A DNA stretch of 64,000 nucleotides, from contig JBLDXI010000026.1 in assembly GCA_047495785.1 (NCBI GenBank), positions 1,422,532 through 1,486,531 of the forward strand, read 5' to 3'. The notes beneath the pieces are model-generated. The model did not search any database and was not told where the DNA came from. It saw only the letters and a program-made list of their open reading frames with translations. Of the stretch, positions 23,319 to 34,559 are shown one piece after another. The position numbers and the translations under genes are program-made. This DNA is from Lepidodermella squamata (taxonomy: Eukaryota > Gastrotricha). How positions within the stretch are numbered: the stretch's first letter is position 1; each line of letters starts with the position of its first letter.

Positions 23319-25000
23319 ATGGCTGATTTAAGCACGTCTCTCGCAAAATCTCAGCCCCCGGAGGAGTGTCCAAGAAATCCTTTTATTCCCGTATTGAAGC
23401 TTTCAAGTGAATTAACACAGTCACTCTCCCGGTATTGTCCCGCTAATGACTTTTCCCGCAACCCGGAGATTTAATTTAAATATGAGATTTAATTTGGGTC
23501 TAGCTCTTTGTTTGGGACAGTAAGTATATTATTATTATATATCAAATCATGTGGTTTTATATAACGGGAGCTGACGTTAGAAAGACTGAAAGAGCGTTTA
23601 TCCAAGTAGATTCGGTACCCAGCAACCTGAAGACTGAAAGTGACCTTTTCGCGAATAAAGGCCCTCCATTTTGTCAATGAGTTCAAACATTTTTCATTTT
23701 TAAATCATTAATTAATCATTTTTAATCATTAATCATGTGAGTATAAATGCTCAATTTTTTTAGGAAATTCTCAAGCTTTATTGCTAACAATTAATTTCAG
23801 GTATCATATTGGGTGTTGCAGTAATCCCACTCCACCTTGCCAATTGTCCTTTGCTACCCCTTATAGGTCTTGGGCGGGGTCCGCAAGTAAGCTTTCAACC
23901 AAATCATCGCATGTATGCTAAGAATATGTCCTGAAAACAAAGTCGACTGTGCTCGGTTTAGGCTGAAATAGGTTCTACGCCTTCCCAAATTTACCTTCAA
24001 AATTGATTCCCAATTAAAGTATGCGCAAACTTTTTTTGCCTCGCTTTTTTTGAATAACTCCCTAACCACAATGAATTTTTCAATGCGATTTTCGCCAGTC
24101 GATAGATCTAGTCTGGGGTGATCTTTCCCTGAAGTTTCGTTAGAAAGGGGTTCGGGAGAAAAAATTGATGACGAAAATGCTGCCCGCGACTTTTATTAAA
24201 AATTCTCATTTTTGAAAAATAACATTTTAAAGGATTTGAGGCTGGATGGCATAATCCAGTGAAAAGGCTTTATCAGAAATTTTTCTTAGCTGGGAATTAG
24301 GTCAATAACGCACCGTCAACAGGGAAATTTGAATTAGCGCCCACTGAGAAGGTCTTATCCACCAACCGCGATCGGAAATGATTTTGCAGAATTTTTCATT
24401 GATCCACGCCAATTTTATGAAACCTCGAGTTTCGGACTACCGTGCAATGTTTTTTTCGGGAATCGGTGACTTGGATCCATTACGGACCATCTCTCAAAAT
24501 AAATTGAAGCCCCTGGCAAGACAGACAATCAACTCAGGCCACATCGGATGCAAAAATTTCATTTTTCAAAAATGGAAAAATTATGAAAAATGGCAAAACG
24601 CATTTCTTGCACAACTTTCTTGCGGTACATCTTTTGAAAACAAGCTCTTAGGGAATGATCAGACCACACCTGCTCTTTAATTTGCTGAAAACCGCGTCTT
24701 TGCATCACTCACGGTTTAAAAGTTATTCAAAAAAAGCGAGGCAAAAAAAGTTTGCGCATACTTTATGTCCAATATTGATCCATAGGTAATGATCCACTGT
24801 GTTCCTTAGCCACCTCATCTGCAGCACATATAATCTGCGTTGATGTGCTTCCATTGCGTTCCAACTTTCACTCGCTTAGAGAAGAAGACAATGCTACCTG
24901 TAAATTATTGTCGCTAGTCTTCCAGTGGCAGCTTTTGTTTGATGTTCTCGATGTTCTTGACAATCCCTCGTTAGAGGAAATTCTTAATACAGTGCGCTAA
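23319..25000 (+). pseudogene. Unrecognised coding-like exons, possibly a decayed gene
   Basis: Three short plus-strand stretches look coding. An ATG at 23319 opens about 55 codons (MADLSTSLAKSQPPEECPRN). A segment with a good acceptor (TTAATTTCAG, exon from 23802) runs to a donor at 23887 (CAA/gtaagc). A segment after CCATAG (24786) runs in frame to TAA at 24998-25000 and contains CKLLSLVFQWQLLFDVLDVL. The last two can be joined in phase across an intron that contains the 747-bp TIR element. I could not connect them to the first segment without stop codons, and I recognise no domain. This could be a dead gene, a gene with missing exons, or coincidence. Confidence 0.25.
24017..24763. mobile_element. 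747-bp terminal-inverted-repeat element (MITE-like) with TA duplication
   Basis: A perfect 43-bp inverted repeat begins AAGTATGCGCAAACTTTTTT at 24017-24059 and is mirrored at 24721-24763. Both ends are flanked by TA (24015-24016 and 24764-24765), the duplication expected of Tc1/mariner-type transposition. The interior has no transposase motif that I can see; the ORF at 24378-24680 shows no DDE/D pattern. It is best read as a non-autonomous DNA transposon. Confidence 0.8.
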
Positions 25001-25373
25001 AGAAGTCCGATCCACCGTAAATCAAAATCGTCATGTTTCGTGGTGAATCCGCGGTAAAAATTTATAAACATTTACCAGGTTCTTGGAGATCGAGTGTATA
25101 CTTCAAGAATATGAAAAAATTCATGGCGCAAACAAGGTTTATTTTTGCAATCGACATGCCAATCACAGACCAGGGACCGGACATTTTTGCGCAGTGTAAT
25201 TTTACAATTTTAAAACCCCTAATGATAACTTCTATTATTTTATCAATATTAACATTCCTTCTCAATTTACATTCGATATTATTAGTCGCTGAATTGAGTA
25301 ACTAAGAAGCGCGCAGTTTTAGCTGATGTGAGAACAAATTGAGCGAACTAGCTAATCACGGTTTTCATTATTA

Positions 25374-25676
25374 ATGCAAGGCACTGATTGGAAAAACTTC
25401 GCGATTTATGGTTCCTCATCAACGCCTTGCGGAGCATTTGCTGATTTTTTCACGCTGTTAAGACCTTTGAAAGATTCCGCTCCTTTACAAAATACAGAAA
25501 TTTCGATGAGCGCAGAAGGTTGGGCGAATATAATGCAGAAAATGTCATTGTTGACCGAATAGAGGAAGTTATACAACGAATCAGGGTATTTTGACGATAT
25601 TCCCGTGAATTACTCTGTATCACTGGGAAATGAAGCTCGAAATTTCCGGAATTTACACCTAGTGAAAGAACAATAA
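25374..25676 (+). pseudogene. 101-codon reading frame interrupted by one in-frame TAG
   Basis: The frame starts MQGTDWKNFAIYGSSSTPCG and reads to TAG at 25560-25562. It then continues in the same frame (RKLYNESGYFDDIPVNYSVS) for 37 more codons to TAA at 25674-25676. Both halves have normal-looking amino acid composition. No family was recognised. It could be a nonsense-mutated remnant or two chance ORFs in one frame. Confidence 0.2.
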
Positions 25677-25941
25677 CTGTACCGCTCGAAATTATTTCGG
25701 CGTCAGATAAATGCCACGGTAGAAGTAGTCGACTTCTGGGACCTCTCTTCTGAATTGTTCCTGGTTATTAGGTCGCCAACTTCGCATCCGGGTCATTTAA
25801 TATTGAAAAATTAAGAATCATTTATTTCATTTCCGACAGGATTGTGGCAATCATGTAGGTATTTTATTCTTTATCGGTAAAACTTGAATAAAAGCATGCG
25901 ATTCCTAATATTCCAAAGTTTGAAGTGACCCAGCTGAGAAC

Positions 25942-26223
25942 TTATACGAAATGCTCAACAGAACAAGCATCGAGTGAGTAATAATAGCAAAATCCCGAAA
26001 TTAGATTACGTATATTCAAAATAGTTTCGAAATGATTCCCCATGTATATAAGCGCGATTGACAATTTTTCGACTTGACACCAACGATGAAAGAGCGCATC
26101 AGAGTTTTCACGAGTAGTTATGACAGGATTATAAATACTCAACAATTCCAAACACACTTTGTTCAGACCCGAAGTTAAAGCCAGAGACTCAGTGGTTATT
26201 TTGCAACAATTTTTCATCAGCAT
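25942..26223 (-). CDS. Hypothetical 93-residue ORF just downstream of the SLC44A1-like gene
   Basis: The ORF begins MLMKNCCKITTESLALTSGL 58 bp after the SLC44A1-like stop on the same strand. Its frame stays open upstream into the end of that gene in the +1 frame, for about 110 codons in all. No domain or signal peptide was recognised. It may be 3' UTR sequence that is open by chance, and I regard that as at least as likely as a real gene. Confidence 0.2.
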   Translation of the reverse strand: MLMKNCCKITTESLALTSGLNKVCLELLSIYNPVITTRENSDALFHRWCQVEKLSIALIYMGNHFETILNIRNLISGFCYYYSLDACSVEHFV

Positions 26224-26281
26224 TGTAATAAGTATATTGCAGCTTGGCGAGACGGAAATAATGTCAATTTTTGGTTTATAG

Positions 26282-29200
26282 TTATTCTCTGCGGAAATGA
26301 CCAGTTTTGTATTTTGACATCAAAACTTCGGCATCCATTTGATCCGAGGTATCAGCTGGACCACTATAGGGCGTATTTTGAACTCTCCTCAACGGACTGT
26401 TTTCTCGCGCGATAGTGCCCCAACTTATAGGCTCCTCTGTTTTGTACACCTTATGGTTGACGTCGTCAATAAATTTCTGTAAATAAATGAAAAATAAAGG
26501 GTGAAAATATAATATGTTGTCATAATAAGCCGGCCAGTATTTACCATGAGCGCTCGGCTCATGTAGAACGGTCTCTCGACAGTTCCGTCGTTATCTTCAG
26601 TATCTCGCACGAAGCAAACAAACAAAGAATGCAGCATATCCTGTGTGAGCCAGAGCAGACGAAAGAACACCTATTATTATCTGGCAAATTGCACCGAGCA
26701 AACAATTCAACGTACGCTGTATAGATCGAAAGTAACTGAAGCGATGAGAAACGACACGCAGAATATAAGTACAGCGCAAAACCAAGTCTCCTCTGCGGTT
26801 TTATGCTCGATCTAAACAAAATTTAACCTCAATTCGATTTTTCAATTTCAATTTCGTTTCACTCACACTTATTAAATATAATTCGGTACAGGCGGTAACA
26901 ACACTTGCCACCAGTAGGCGGCAAAGGAAAATGCAAGCGCCGCCAATCGACGCGATAGAAGCGACGTGAAGTGGGTGCCTAACGACCGAGTTGAACGCCA
27001 TGTTGGCAGCTGTGCAGAAATTTTTTCCATACATAGCTGCGCGCGTAAAAAAGACGTGCAAATTAATTCATCCATGATGTACCTTGTTTTTAATGAGCTG
27101 CTTACCCACGAACGCATAAGCGTAGTCGTTCAGCATGTTGTAGAACCTCCAGCAACAAGCTACGCAGCATTGAAAGCAGCGAAGAATGCAATTTACAGTA
27201 CGATTGTCTTCGCCATTCTTTTTCTTAGCGCTAGTTTTCGGAGGAAAAACATGAAGGCGAGAACTAATGAGATCAATCAACTTACAGCAGTAGGAGTACA
27301 CGTAGAGCCAGAAGGAGAAAGAAAAACAAAGCGTGGATAATTGAAGCAAACGCCACCGATCCAATGTGGTAGCACCAAGCTAAATGTGTTCCTATCATCA
27401 GGGCTGAATACTGATTTCGGCTAGCTCTATTAAAATATTAAATTTTAGTCAAACAATTCAGCAAAAAAATCAATGTACTCACTTAGGGGTAAAATACCAA
27501 ACAGTAGTCGAAGCACTTGTCGCCATGTTTTGAATTCCAACAATGAAGAAAAACATCCAAACGAACATTATCGAATGTACGATGATTAAATATCGGAATA
27601 TTTCATTCGGCGAAAATTCAACAAAACCCGCCGAATTAACGCTGTAGTGATCTGAAATTCACAGCTATAATCTGGGCTGAAATTACTTTTCGGCAACAAA
27701 CCAGTCGTGAACATTGAGAAGAAGACAATCGTTGACAATACGAGCCATGCTCCGATAAGGAAAATTTGTTTGAATGGCAAAAGTAGCATCGCAGGTTCAT
27801 CGGACAGGCACCTTGTGATTTCGCGGAAAATAGCGCACACCAATAAGATTTTGCGCCACAGAAAAATGACCAAGAATAAAATCAATAGCTGCAAAAAATC
27901 AACCAATTCCATCGATTTCATGTTAAATTTTATCAAAATTACCGCCGAGCATGTGCAGATGATTCCGAGTGCCAAGAATACCTTAATATTTCATCAATTT
28001 TCATCTTCATTTTCATTTTCATCATGTTTTTTTTACCGAGTGAGTGTCTACGAATGATGGAATCGGAAGGGTAGCAGGAAACCGGTAATCGTTCGCATAG
28101 GCAATCCATGACAGAATAGCCAACGCTGCATTGAGAAAAAAATCGAAGAATTTTCAATCCGTTCCCTCTCTGACATATTTTGCGTGGCAAGTGACAAAAA
28201 ATTAAGAGCCACATACCGAAACTTCCTAGAATGACGCCAAAGAGGATGAAGTATGTAAATACATAGGCCAAACAGTGCATCATCAGCATCATGAAAATCG
28301 ATAAAACTGCAAATAACACACAAGAATAATATTATTATACCAGTGAAAATGCTAGAAATCCACGAGTTTGTCATGGAAAAAAGCTAAGTAAACACAGCTG
28401 AAAGACCAAAAATCGTGAAAAGGCGAACTCTGATTGCGCAGTTTGCTCAATTACAAAGTTTCACGTAAAATTATTTTCCTAGTTTTTGCTTATCGTGACA
28501 AATCTAAATTGATGAAATAGGGTGAATATGATAAGCTCACCAACGGCAGATGCGCACGCAATGCCAATAGCCACTTCATTCGAGTAGGCTTGATGCAGAA
28601 ATTCGAACAGCAAATCCACTAATGTTCCTGTAATGAAGCTTTGCAGTTCCGACAATTGACCTCCAGTGCCAAATAATCGCAGCGACGATGAGCTCGCAGC
28701 GTTCAGCGGGATGCATCGATTAATTAATTTGACACTGAAAAAGAACCCAGGTGGAAATAATAGAATTAAAGGAGCAAAGTTAAACCTCTTTTGTATTGGC
28801 AATTTAGGACAAGGGCCATGACTCGAGAAGTTAGCCGCGGTAAGCGAGCTGTATGCATAGTAAGGTACGGAATAATCGCAGAGGTAATTTCCAGTCGCTT
28901 CGGTATAAGCAATAAATTCAGGAACTGTGGTGATAGCTGAAGCATTGTTCAAAGGAACAGGGCATTCTCGAACGCAAAGGCTCATTGCTAAACTGGACTG
29001 GCCGATTTTGTCAAAAAACATGACGCTTCTGAGAAAACAAAATGTTATCTGATGACATTCTACCAGTCTCCGTCGGTTACTTCAGGCCAGTGGTATTCAT
29101 ACCACTGTTTGATACATTAGCAACTTGAAGCTGTCGATCAGCAGACATATCACATGTGTTTCCATAGCTGTCAAACCCGTTCCAGTATCGAAGAGGCGAG

Positions 29201-29450
29201 CCCATGAAGAATGATACGATGCCGATGCAAACCTAGTTCAATATTTGATAATTATTCACAATATTTTCTGGTTGAACTTCAGCTCACCCATCCGACAACA
29301 GAAATCATGAAGAAAACAACGCACAATGAGTCAGTTAATCCTTTTCGCTTCTTAAGACCAGCATTCTAGAATATTTAAAACAAAAATCATTCAAAGATAA
29401 AGCAATAAATTATTACATACCTCTGGAATGGAACATCCGCAACACCCCAT
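26282..29450 (-). CDS. SLC44A1: Choline transporter-like protein, SLC44A1 type
   Basis: Fifteen small exons give about 712 residues: 29450-29421, 29365-29288, 29232-29081, 29028-28541, 28306-28217, 28125-28037, 27981-27943, 27888-27702, 27651-27483, 27420-27286, 27230-27106, 27036-26867, 26811-26716, 26640-26545, 26476-26282. It opens with MGCCGCSIPE, like the MGCCS start of SLC44A1. A large extracellular loop carries MSLCVRECP and KLINRCIPLN. Later blocks are TVWYFTP, WCYHIGSVAFASII, CILRCFQCCVACCW, MYGKNFCTAANMAF and TEDNDGTVERPFYMSRALM, all in family order. SLC44 proteins are multi-pass choline/ethanolamine transporters of plasma and organelle membranes. The exon 8 donor could be at 27701 (50-bp intron, preferred) or further downstream, leaving a 35-bp intron. 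This gene is clearly more distant from the tandem pair at 36-41.7 kb than those two are from each other. Confidence 0.92.
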
Positions 29451-31037
29451 CTGCGAGGCTTGGAGTTTTACCAATTAAAAATGCCTATCTGAGTAATAAA
29501 AACTTTTGTTACCCATGTCCCATCAAAGTCCTTAACTGCAACCCCAAACCCGAGGTGCAATAATTAAACTTATATGAGCCACAGCGGTTTTAAGCGGTTC
29601 ACTCATTGAAATGCCGAAAAATGATAAAATATCGCTAAATTTCCCATTCTAGCGCAAAAATTGTTCTCTATATTTGCCGGTCGTTGCAACTTTCCGGTCA
29701 TTTCGACTGTTTTTTTTTAATTTCGCTACTTATATTTGCGCCTTGACAACTCGAAAAATAGCCACCTTCGAGCGATGCGAGCTATAGCTAACGATATTTC
29801 TCAAATTTTGCAGTGTGCAGTGTGCAGCCAAAGACAGTTAGTTTTGAAGTCAAATTCTGACCCTTCAGTTTTAGTTAAGTTTGTGACTCAGTTTTGAATC
29901 ACATTTGGCTGAGTAGCGGAGTCAGAAAAGAGTTAATAAGACTCTGGAGTCAACGTTTGGACAACGCTGATTATGAAGGTCGAATTTACTTCACTTCAAT
30001 ACGTGCGTTCATGAGTCTCTCGTGTTTGCCACAAGTCACGCAGTGATCATCAAACTGAAGATCATTAATCAGATTTCCTCAGCATTAAAAGCTGAGTATA
30101 AAAAACCAAGCTGCACATGACCTGGGTTTTAGAGCGATAGATTATCCAAGAACGTCTAAGTACCAAATCGAAAAGCTGCAGATGCTCCAGAGAGATTCTA
30201 CCAAGAATAAAAAAAACCTGTTGGAAATTCAAAATCTGAATCCGCGCGGGTAAACCACATATGTCATGGTCGAATTCAAATTTTTTGATAAATGTAAAAA
30301 TAATAATAAAATTATCTGGTTAATATTATTCCAAGTGATTCAAAAGAAAGACTGCGCCTAATGATGGCATTAGTTCAAGGTGACCTCATCAAAGCTCAAG
30401 GATCGATCAAGACGCAAGAGCAGCTTATTTGTTGCTGATAATAGTGCTGAGATTATTCTTCAAAACTGGTAGGTTGAAGACGAGCATCCTAGTAAGTGAA
30501 TAATATTGAAGCAGTCAATGCCATGCATTTCAAAATTCAATGTACTCTGCTTGAGGCTTGAGCTCCGCCTCAGTGTCCGCAGTTATCGCCGGCCATCACT
30601 CACTTCATCAAACCTCGACCACAAAGATGCACTCAAAGTTTATATTTCAGCTGATGCTTAGACCTTACCCCAACGCGCTTGCACTTCGCTTCTTGCAAGC
30701 TTTAGACTTTATGCAAACAAAACCCACGACGCTTCGATTTACTGTTCGATTGTTTCACTTCCATAAGCAAACTTTCCAAAGTTGATGCAAGAACGACGCA
30801 CGCAGAAAATCAATCCCGGCATTGACACCTACAGCGTGTCACATTATCTATGTAAAATTGTTTTGAGGTTTTTGTTTTAGCTGATAAAGCATGAATACCT
30901 CGAAAATGTAACATCGAAGAACATTTACCGATGTTTCATTCCTTAGAATCCTTAATTCTCGTAGGCATTTTCGATTGATGGTTAGCATATAAAATTTCCT
31001 GCAGTGATTCATTTGATTTCTTTTATTAAAATTTGAG
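29451..31037. other. Intergenic spacer between the SLC44A1-like and FAS1 genes
   Basis: Upstream side of the SLC44A1-like gene and 3' side of the FAS1 gene. It contains a short TGCAGTG duplication near 29812-29828 and a region with repeated CAGTTTTGA/CAGTTTTAG words at about 29840-29920. The ORF at 30558-30785 has no recognisable feature. No RNA gene seen. Confidence 0.5.
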
Positions 31038-33442
31038 TTAGAAAAATAAGAAACGCGTCAATATAGTGGCAATTGTAGTCACAACTAGGAGAACACCTGA
31101 AGGCAGAGACGACGAGGCACCGAGAATTTCCGACGCCGGATCATCCTTCAACAATATCGGCCTGTCGATTATATGAATGACACCGTCTGCACAGCCTATA
31201 TTCGGGTACAGAACTTTGTAAATCTGACTGCCATAAAGCACCTGATAGTTGCTGCCGATGCGTCGTACTTGCAACAGTTCGCGGTAGTTGAGCGTATAGA
31301 CTATCAGGAAATTGTTGCCCAAGGCGGTCTGCTGGGGGTTGGTGTCAAGTTGGGAAATGTGACTCGCCTCTCCTATTGCTTCTGACAAGAAATACATCGA
31401 GCCCATAGACCTCGCCATGTGGCGACGTAAAACACGAGACATAGCATCAGCGTTGAGCAACATCTCTGCGGCACGACCTTTTTCCATCAACCATGCCCAA
31501 GACGATTCATTTGGTGCGAAAATCGTGTAATTAAACTGGCCAATTCTGCCTATTGACAGATGTTGTCCACCAGAACCAGCAACGTATCCCGGACCAAATG
31601 ATTCACCCCTGATGAAGCTATCAAAGCCGTAATCTTGCATGAGCTGAAAAGTAGTGCTGAAACATTGGAAGTAATTAGTTTTTTTCAGTGATATGGAAAA
31701 TATGCTGACTTCATTAGAGGAAATGATCTTGATTTATGGAATATGGATCGACCGGGCCGGCCTAAAAACTCGTCAATGTAGTGAATAACGCCATTCGTTG
31801 CGCCACCCATGCCATATCTCAAGTCATTGATGATAATAGTGGCGAATGTCGGGATAAAACGACCACCAGCGATCGCATGTACATAGTAAGTCCCTATAAT
31901 TTTAAGAAGAATAATCAATTAATGCATAAGACTTTGTAATAGATCAGACCATTCCACATGCGGTAAAAATTAAGTTCGGTTCCCGCTAGAGTTGTTTTGC
32001 GTACGTAACGTGGATATTCAAACGGGTTGATTTGGACGAACAGTTGTAATTCGCGTCTTATGTCGTTGAGTTGCAACTCCTCCCGAATAATGTGACCCTT
32101 TGTGAGGTTTGACAACAGTGGCTTATCAGACACGTTAAGGTTATTCACACCAACGAATCGCATGGAGTCGGTGACTGCGTTGTCACTAGGCGCCATTACA
32201 GTAAATCTAGTTACCGGGACACCGTATCCGGAATGAGACAATGTCTCTGTTAACGGCGGATCCTCATGAACGAATCCGGCAAACTCCTGCAAATCCAGCA
32301 TGCTTTTAAGCTTTGTAGGAATATCTTCGTAAGGATACAGCACATTGTCGATCATGTGAATTACGCCATTTTTCAGCGGAATGTTTCTCGTCAGCAACCT
32401 GGTTCGAACATTGTTACATATAATGTAGTCTGCGAAATCAAGATCTTTAATATATGCGAAGGAAATTGAAGAAAACTCACTAAGGGTGCTGTTGTATGAG
32501 TCTTTGCTGATTTCAAGATTCGAGTACTCCATCGGGTACAGCTCGTTTGGTTGCATCGGTCCGGTGAAGTATACCGATTTCAAGTTGAAATGAGCAAGCA
32601 GTGTGTTCCTCAGAATGTTGTTGTCCATGGTCTTGTCTTTAAGGAGCCGGTCCAGCACAGGAATAGGCAATCTTCCAAATGCTACATCGTCAGGTAAGAA
32701 TAGCGTTGACCTTGCAGGTGTCTGCAGCGTGTTCCATAAAAGCGGGTCACTCAATGCAACGCGGTCAATAAGTTCGTTGAATCTGAATACTCGATTTTCT
32801 GTCTGCTGCAAGAACCCATAAATAGTTTGCGTTTTCCCAACCGGAACGAGAGCGTGGTCAATTAGATAAACGACCGCCAAGGATGTTGCCATCGGAATAT
32901 ATGTGCCACTGATGACCTGGGCACCGTGAATAAGGTAGTCTCCCTCGATTACTTGAGCGTGATTAACAAAGTATCGCAACACCTGCACGCCAGAATTGTC
33001 TGTGACTCGAACAACGCTTGTGTACACAGGAGTACCTAGTAAATATCGACCTAGTAACGTGTCAAGAGAGGAAATCAACTGGAGTACCGTGCATAGTCGT
33101 TAGGACATCTCTGACTGTTCCGAACTCGCCAAGAGGAACAAGGCCTTTTGCAGTTGAGTCATAGATATGGTACTTGACGGTATCTCGAAGAATCAGGTCG
33201 CTGTTTATCAACTTGTCCGATTGCGAAACCTTGTAAGCTTCATCGGTGTATGCGAAAACGGTGAATTTGAAAGAGGGATTTGAAAGACGGTCACGAACTG
33301 TGGGATTCAGGTTAATTTGATTCCTGAATTGAATCAATAACGGATGATGGTTAATTATATCCCAGGCGGTCGCGGTGTTGTTTATTGGCTGTCCCGCAAC
33401 CACCGTGACCAATAACACCAAAAATGTCAAGTTTTCAAGCAT
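31038..33442 (-). CDS. Fasciclin (FAS1) repeat protein, secreted and probably GPI-anchored
   Basis: Four exons, 33442-33088, 33035-31950, 31893-31710 and 31656-31038, give 747 residues. The protein begins with a signal peptide (MLENLTFLVLLVTVVAG). It then carries several FAS1 units, probably four, each recognisable by an H1 block such as FTVFAYTDEAY, STLFLPDDVAF, FTVMAPSDNA and YTIFAPNESSW, and an H2 block such as NGVIHMIDNVLYP, NGVIHYIDEFLG and DGVIHIIDRPIL. The C-terminus is a Ser-rich spacer and a hydrophobic tail ending FLFF, with no cytoplasmic residues, typical of a GPI signal. This matches insect fasciclin I and other cell-surface adhesion molecules of the TGFBI/periostin family. The first intron (53 bp) resolves a locally duplicated GGTACTCC at the junction. 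An acceptor-like ACACCTTATAG lies 6 nt before the ATG. Confidence 0.93.
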
Positions 33443-34559
33443 AAAAAACTATAAGGTGTTAGAATATGACCGATGACAGTAGCTCATTTCAGCTGACTGA
33501 ACATGTGTTAATTTCCGTGAAGTGAAGCATGTGAAGGTATGGCGCAATCATATTTCTAGCTAAAATGAACGAACTTGAGGGTCTAAATTCGTGCGTTTCT
33601 TTTGTAGATCTCGTTAGCGACGCGCCAAAACAACCACTTTGATGACTCATTCGATCGTACTTTGACGAGCCGAACGTAAAGAACGAGTACGTTCGGCTTT
33701 TGAGCACTAATCGTACTAATCGTAATTTGAGTTTACTTTCAAGAGTCGAACGTACTTTCCATAAAAAAGCTATAAATAGTAAAGTGGTTGTTTTGGCGCG
33801 TCGCTAACGATCTTTGACTTAGGCACAGCCAGAGTTAAGCATTCATTGCAGATTTGTTTAAGCGAAAGGTTCAATTTGGCAATAAAGTGCAAATTTCGGA
33901 ATTCGGCTATATACTTATAGAGGCAAAACAGCACCATATGAAATAAGCTAATAGTATGCAAAGGTGACGAGATGACTCAATGCCAACAACTGCGATATAT
34001 GCTTATCTCGTTATAATGCTAGTTGTGTATGCTTTTATAGTGTGGGTGGAGCCTTATCAGCACCAAAAACGCTATAAGGCTAGTTATTATTCTTTCTTCT
34101 TTCATTATTTCCTTCATTTGGCGGTTATACGTGGGCTCATTCTTGCATATTCGAAAAAGCGCGCGAAATTCAAATGGACAATCGAAGAAAGCGACATCGG
34201 GAACCCTAATTCCAGTCATTAAACAAAGAAATATCTGATGAAACACCCATATGTGAGCGTGCGTCTTTGAGGCGGAAGGCAGAAAATAAACTTTTTCGAA
34301 TAAAAAGGTTGCCAAATGTCGTAAATTGAAAAAACCAAGCAAAATACAACTTGGAATGATTCAACGACTGGATCAACATAGAGACCGTTACGCGCCACTT
34401 TTGGCACTTTCTTGGATTTGAGCGATGTCAAGTTGTTTAGTTTCGCTCGGATTTTCACACAGAACAGAACAGGTGAGTAAACACTCCTAGCGAAGTGCGA
34501 TTAGTGACAGTTATAACGACGCTGCTTCTATCACTTGGCATTCTTTAAACGGGCGAGTC
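33443..34559. other. Divergent intergenic region between the FAS1 and Cys-loop receptor genes
   Basis: The two flanking genes point away from each other, so both promoters should lie here. It contains the 198-bp MITE (33612-33809). An ORF at 33980-34222 (MPTTAIYAYLVIMLVVYAFI) is hydrophobic, overlaps an antisense ORF of similar length, and is not convincing. Confidence 0.55.
33612..33809. mobile_element. 198-bp MITE with 29-bp terminal inverted repeats and ATCT duplication
   Basis: The left terminal repeat begins CGTTAGCGACGCGCCAAAAC (33612-33640). Its exact reverse complement ends the element (33781-33809). Both sides are flanked by ATCT (33608-33611 and 33810-33813), a 4-bp target-site duplication. 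Inside is a smaller hairpin, GCCGAACGTA and TACGTTCGGC separated by 9 bp (near 33668-33697). There is no coding capacity. It is non-autonomous. Confidence 0.85.

Larger units (their letters stand above)
21335..26281. other. 5-kb gene-poor, repeat-bearing region
   Basis: No gene with a recognised domain was found here. It contains a degenerate CTGCC-type repeat (about 22930-23270), a 747-bp TIR element (24017-24763) and several short coding-like stretches on the plus strand (23319-25676), listed separately. The ORFs at 22134-22334 and 22223-22471 overlap antisense and look like chance. The promoters of CACYBP and the 3' end of the SLC44A1-like gene must lie at the two edges. Confidence 0.6.

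Noticed and set aside
23802-23887. One frame of the exon-like segment reads GCCSNPTPPC, which resembles a cysteine pattern of short secreted peptides.
   Set aside because: There is no signal peptide, no matching cysteine set downstream, and another frame is equally open. A chance pattern in a doubtful exon.
27667-27701. A 35-bp intron in the SLC44A1-like gene (AAA A/gtaatttcag...).
   Set aside because: An upstream donor (ACT G/gtttgttg) gives a 50-bp intron in the normal size range and the residues expected from SLC44A1 alignment.
33980-34222. An 80-residue hydrophobic ORF (MPTTAIYAYLV...).
   Set aside because: It overlaps an antisense ORF (34019-34342) of the same quality and lies in the upstream region of two genes. 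Nothing supports either.
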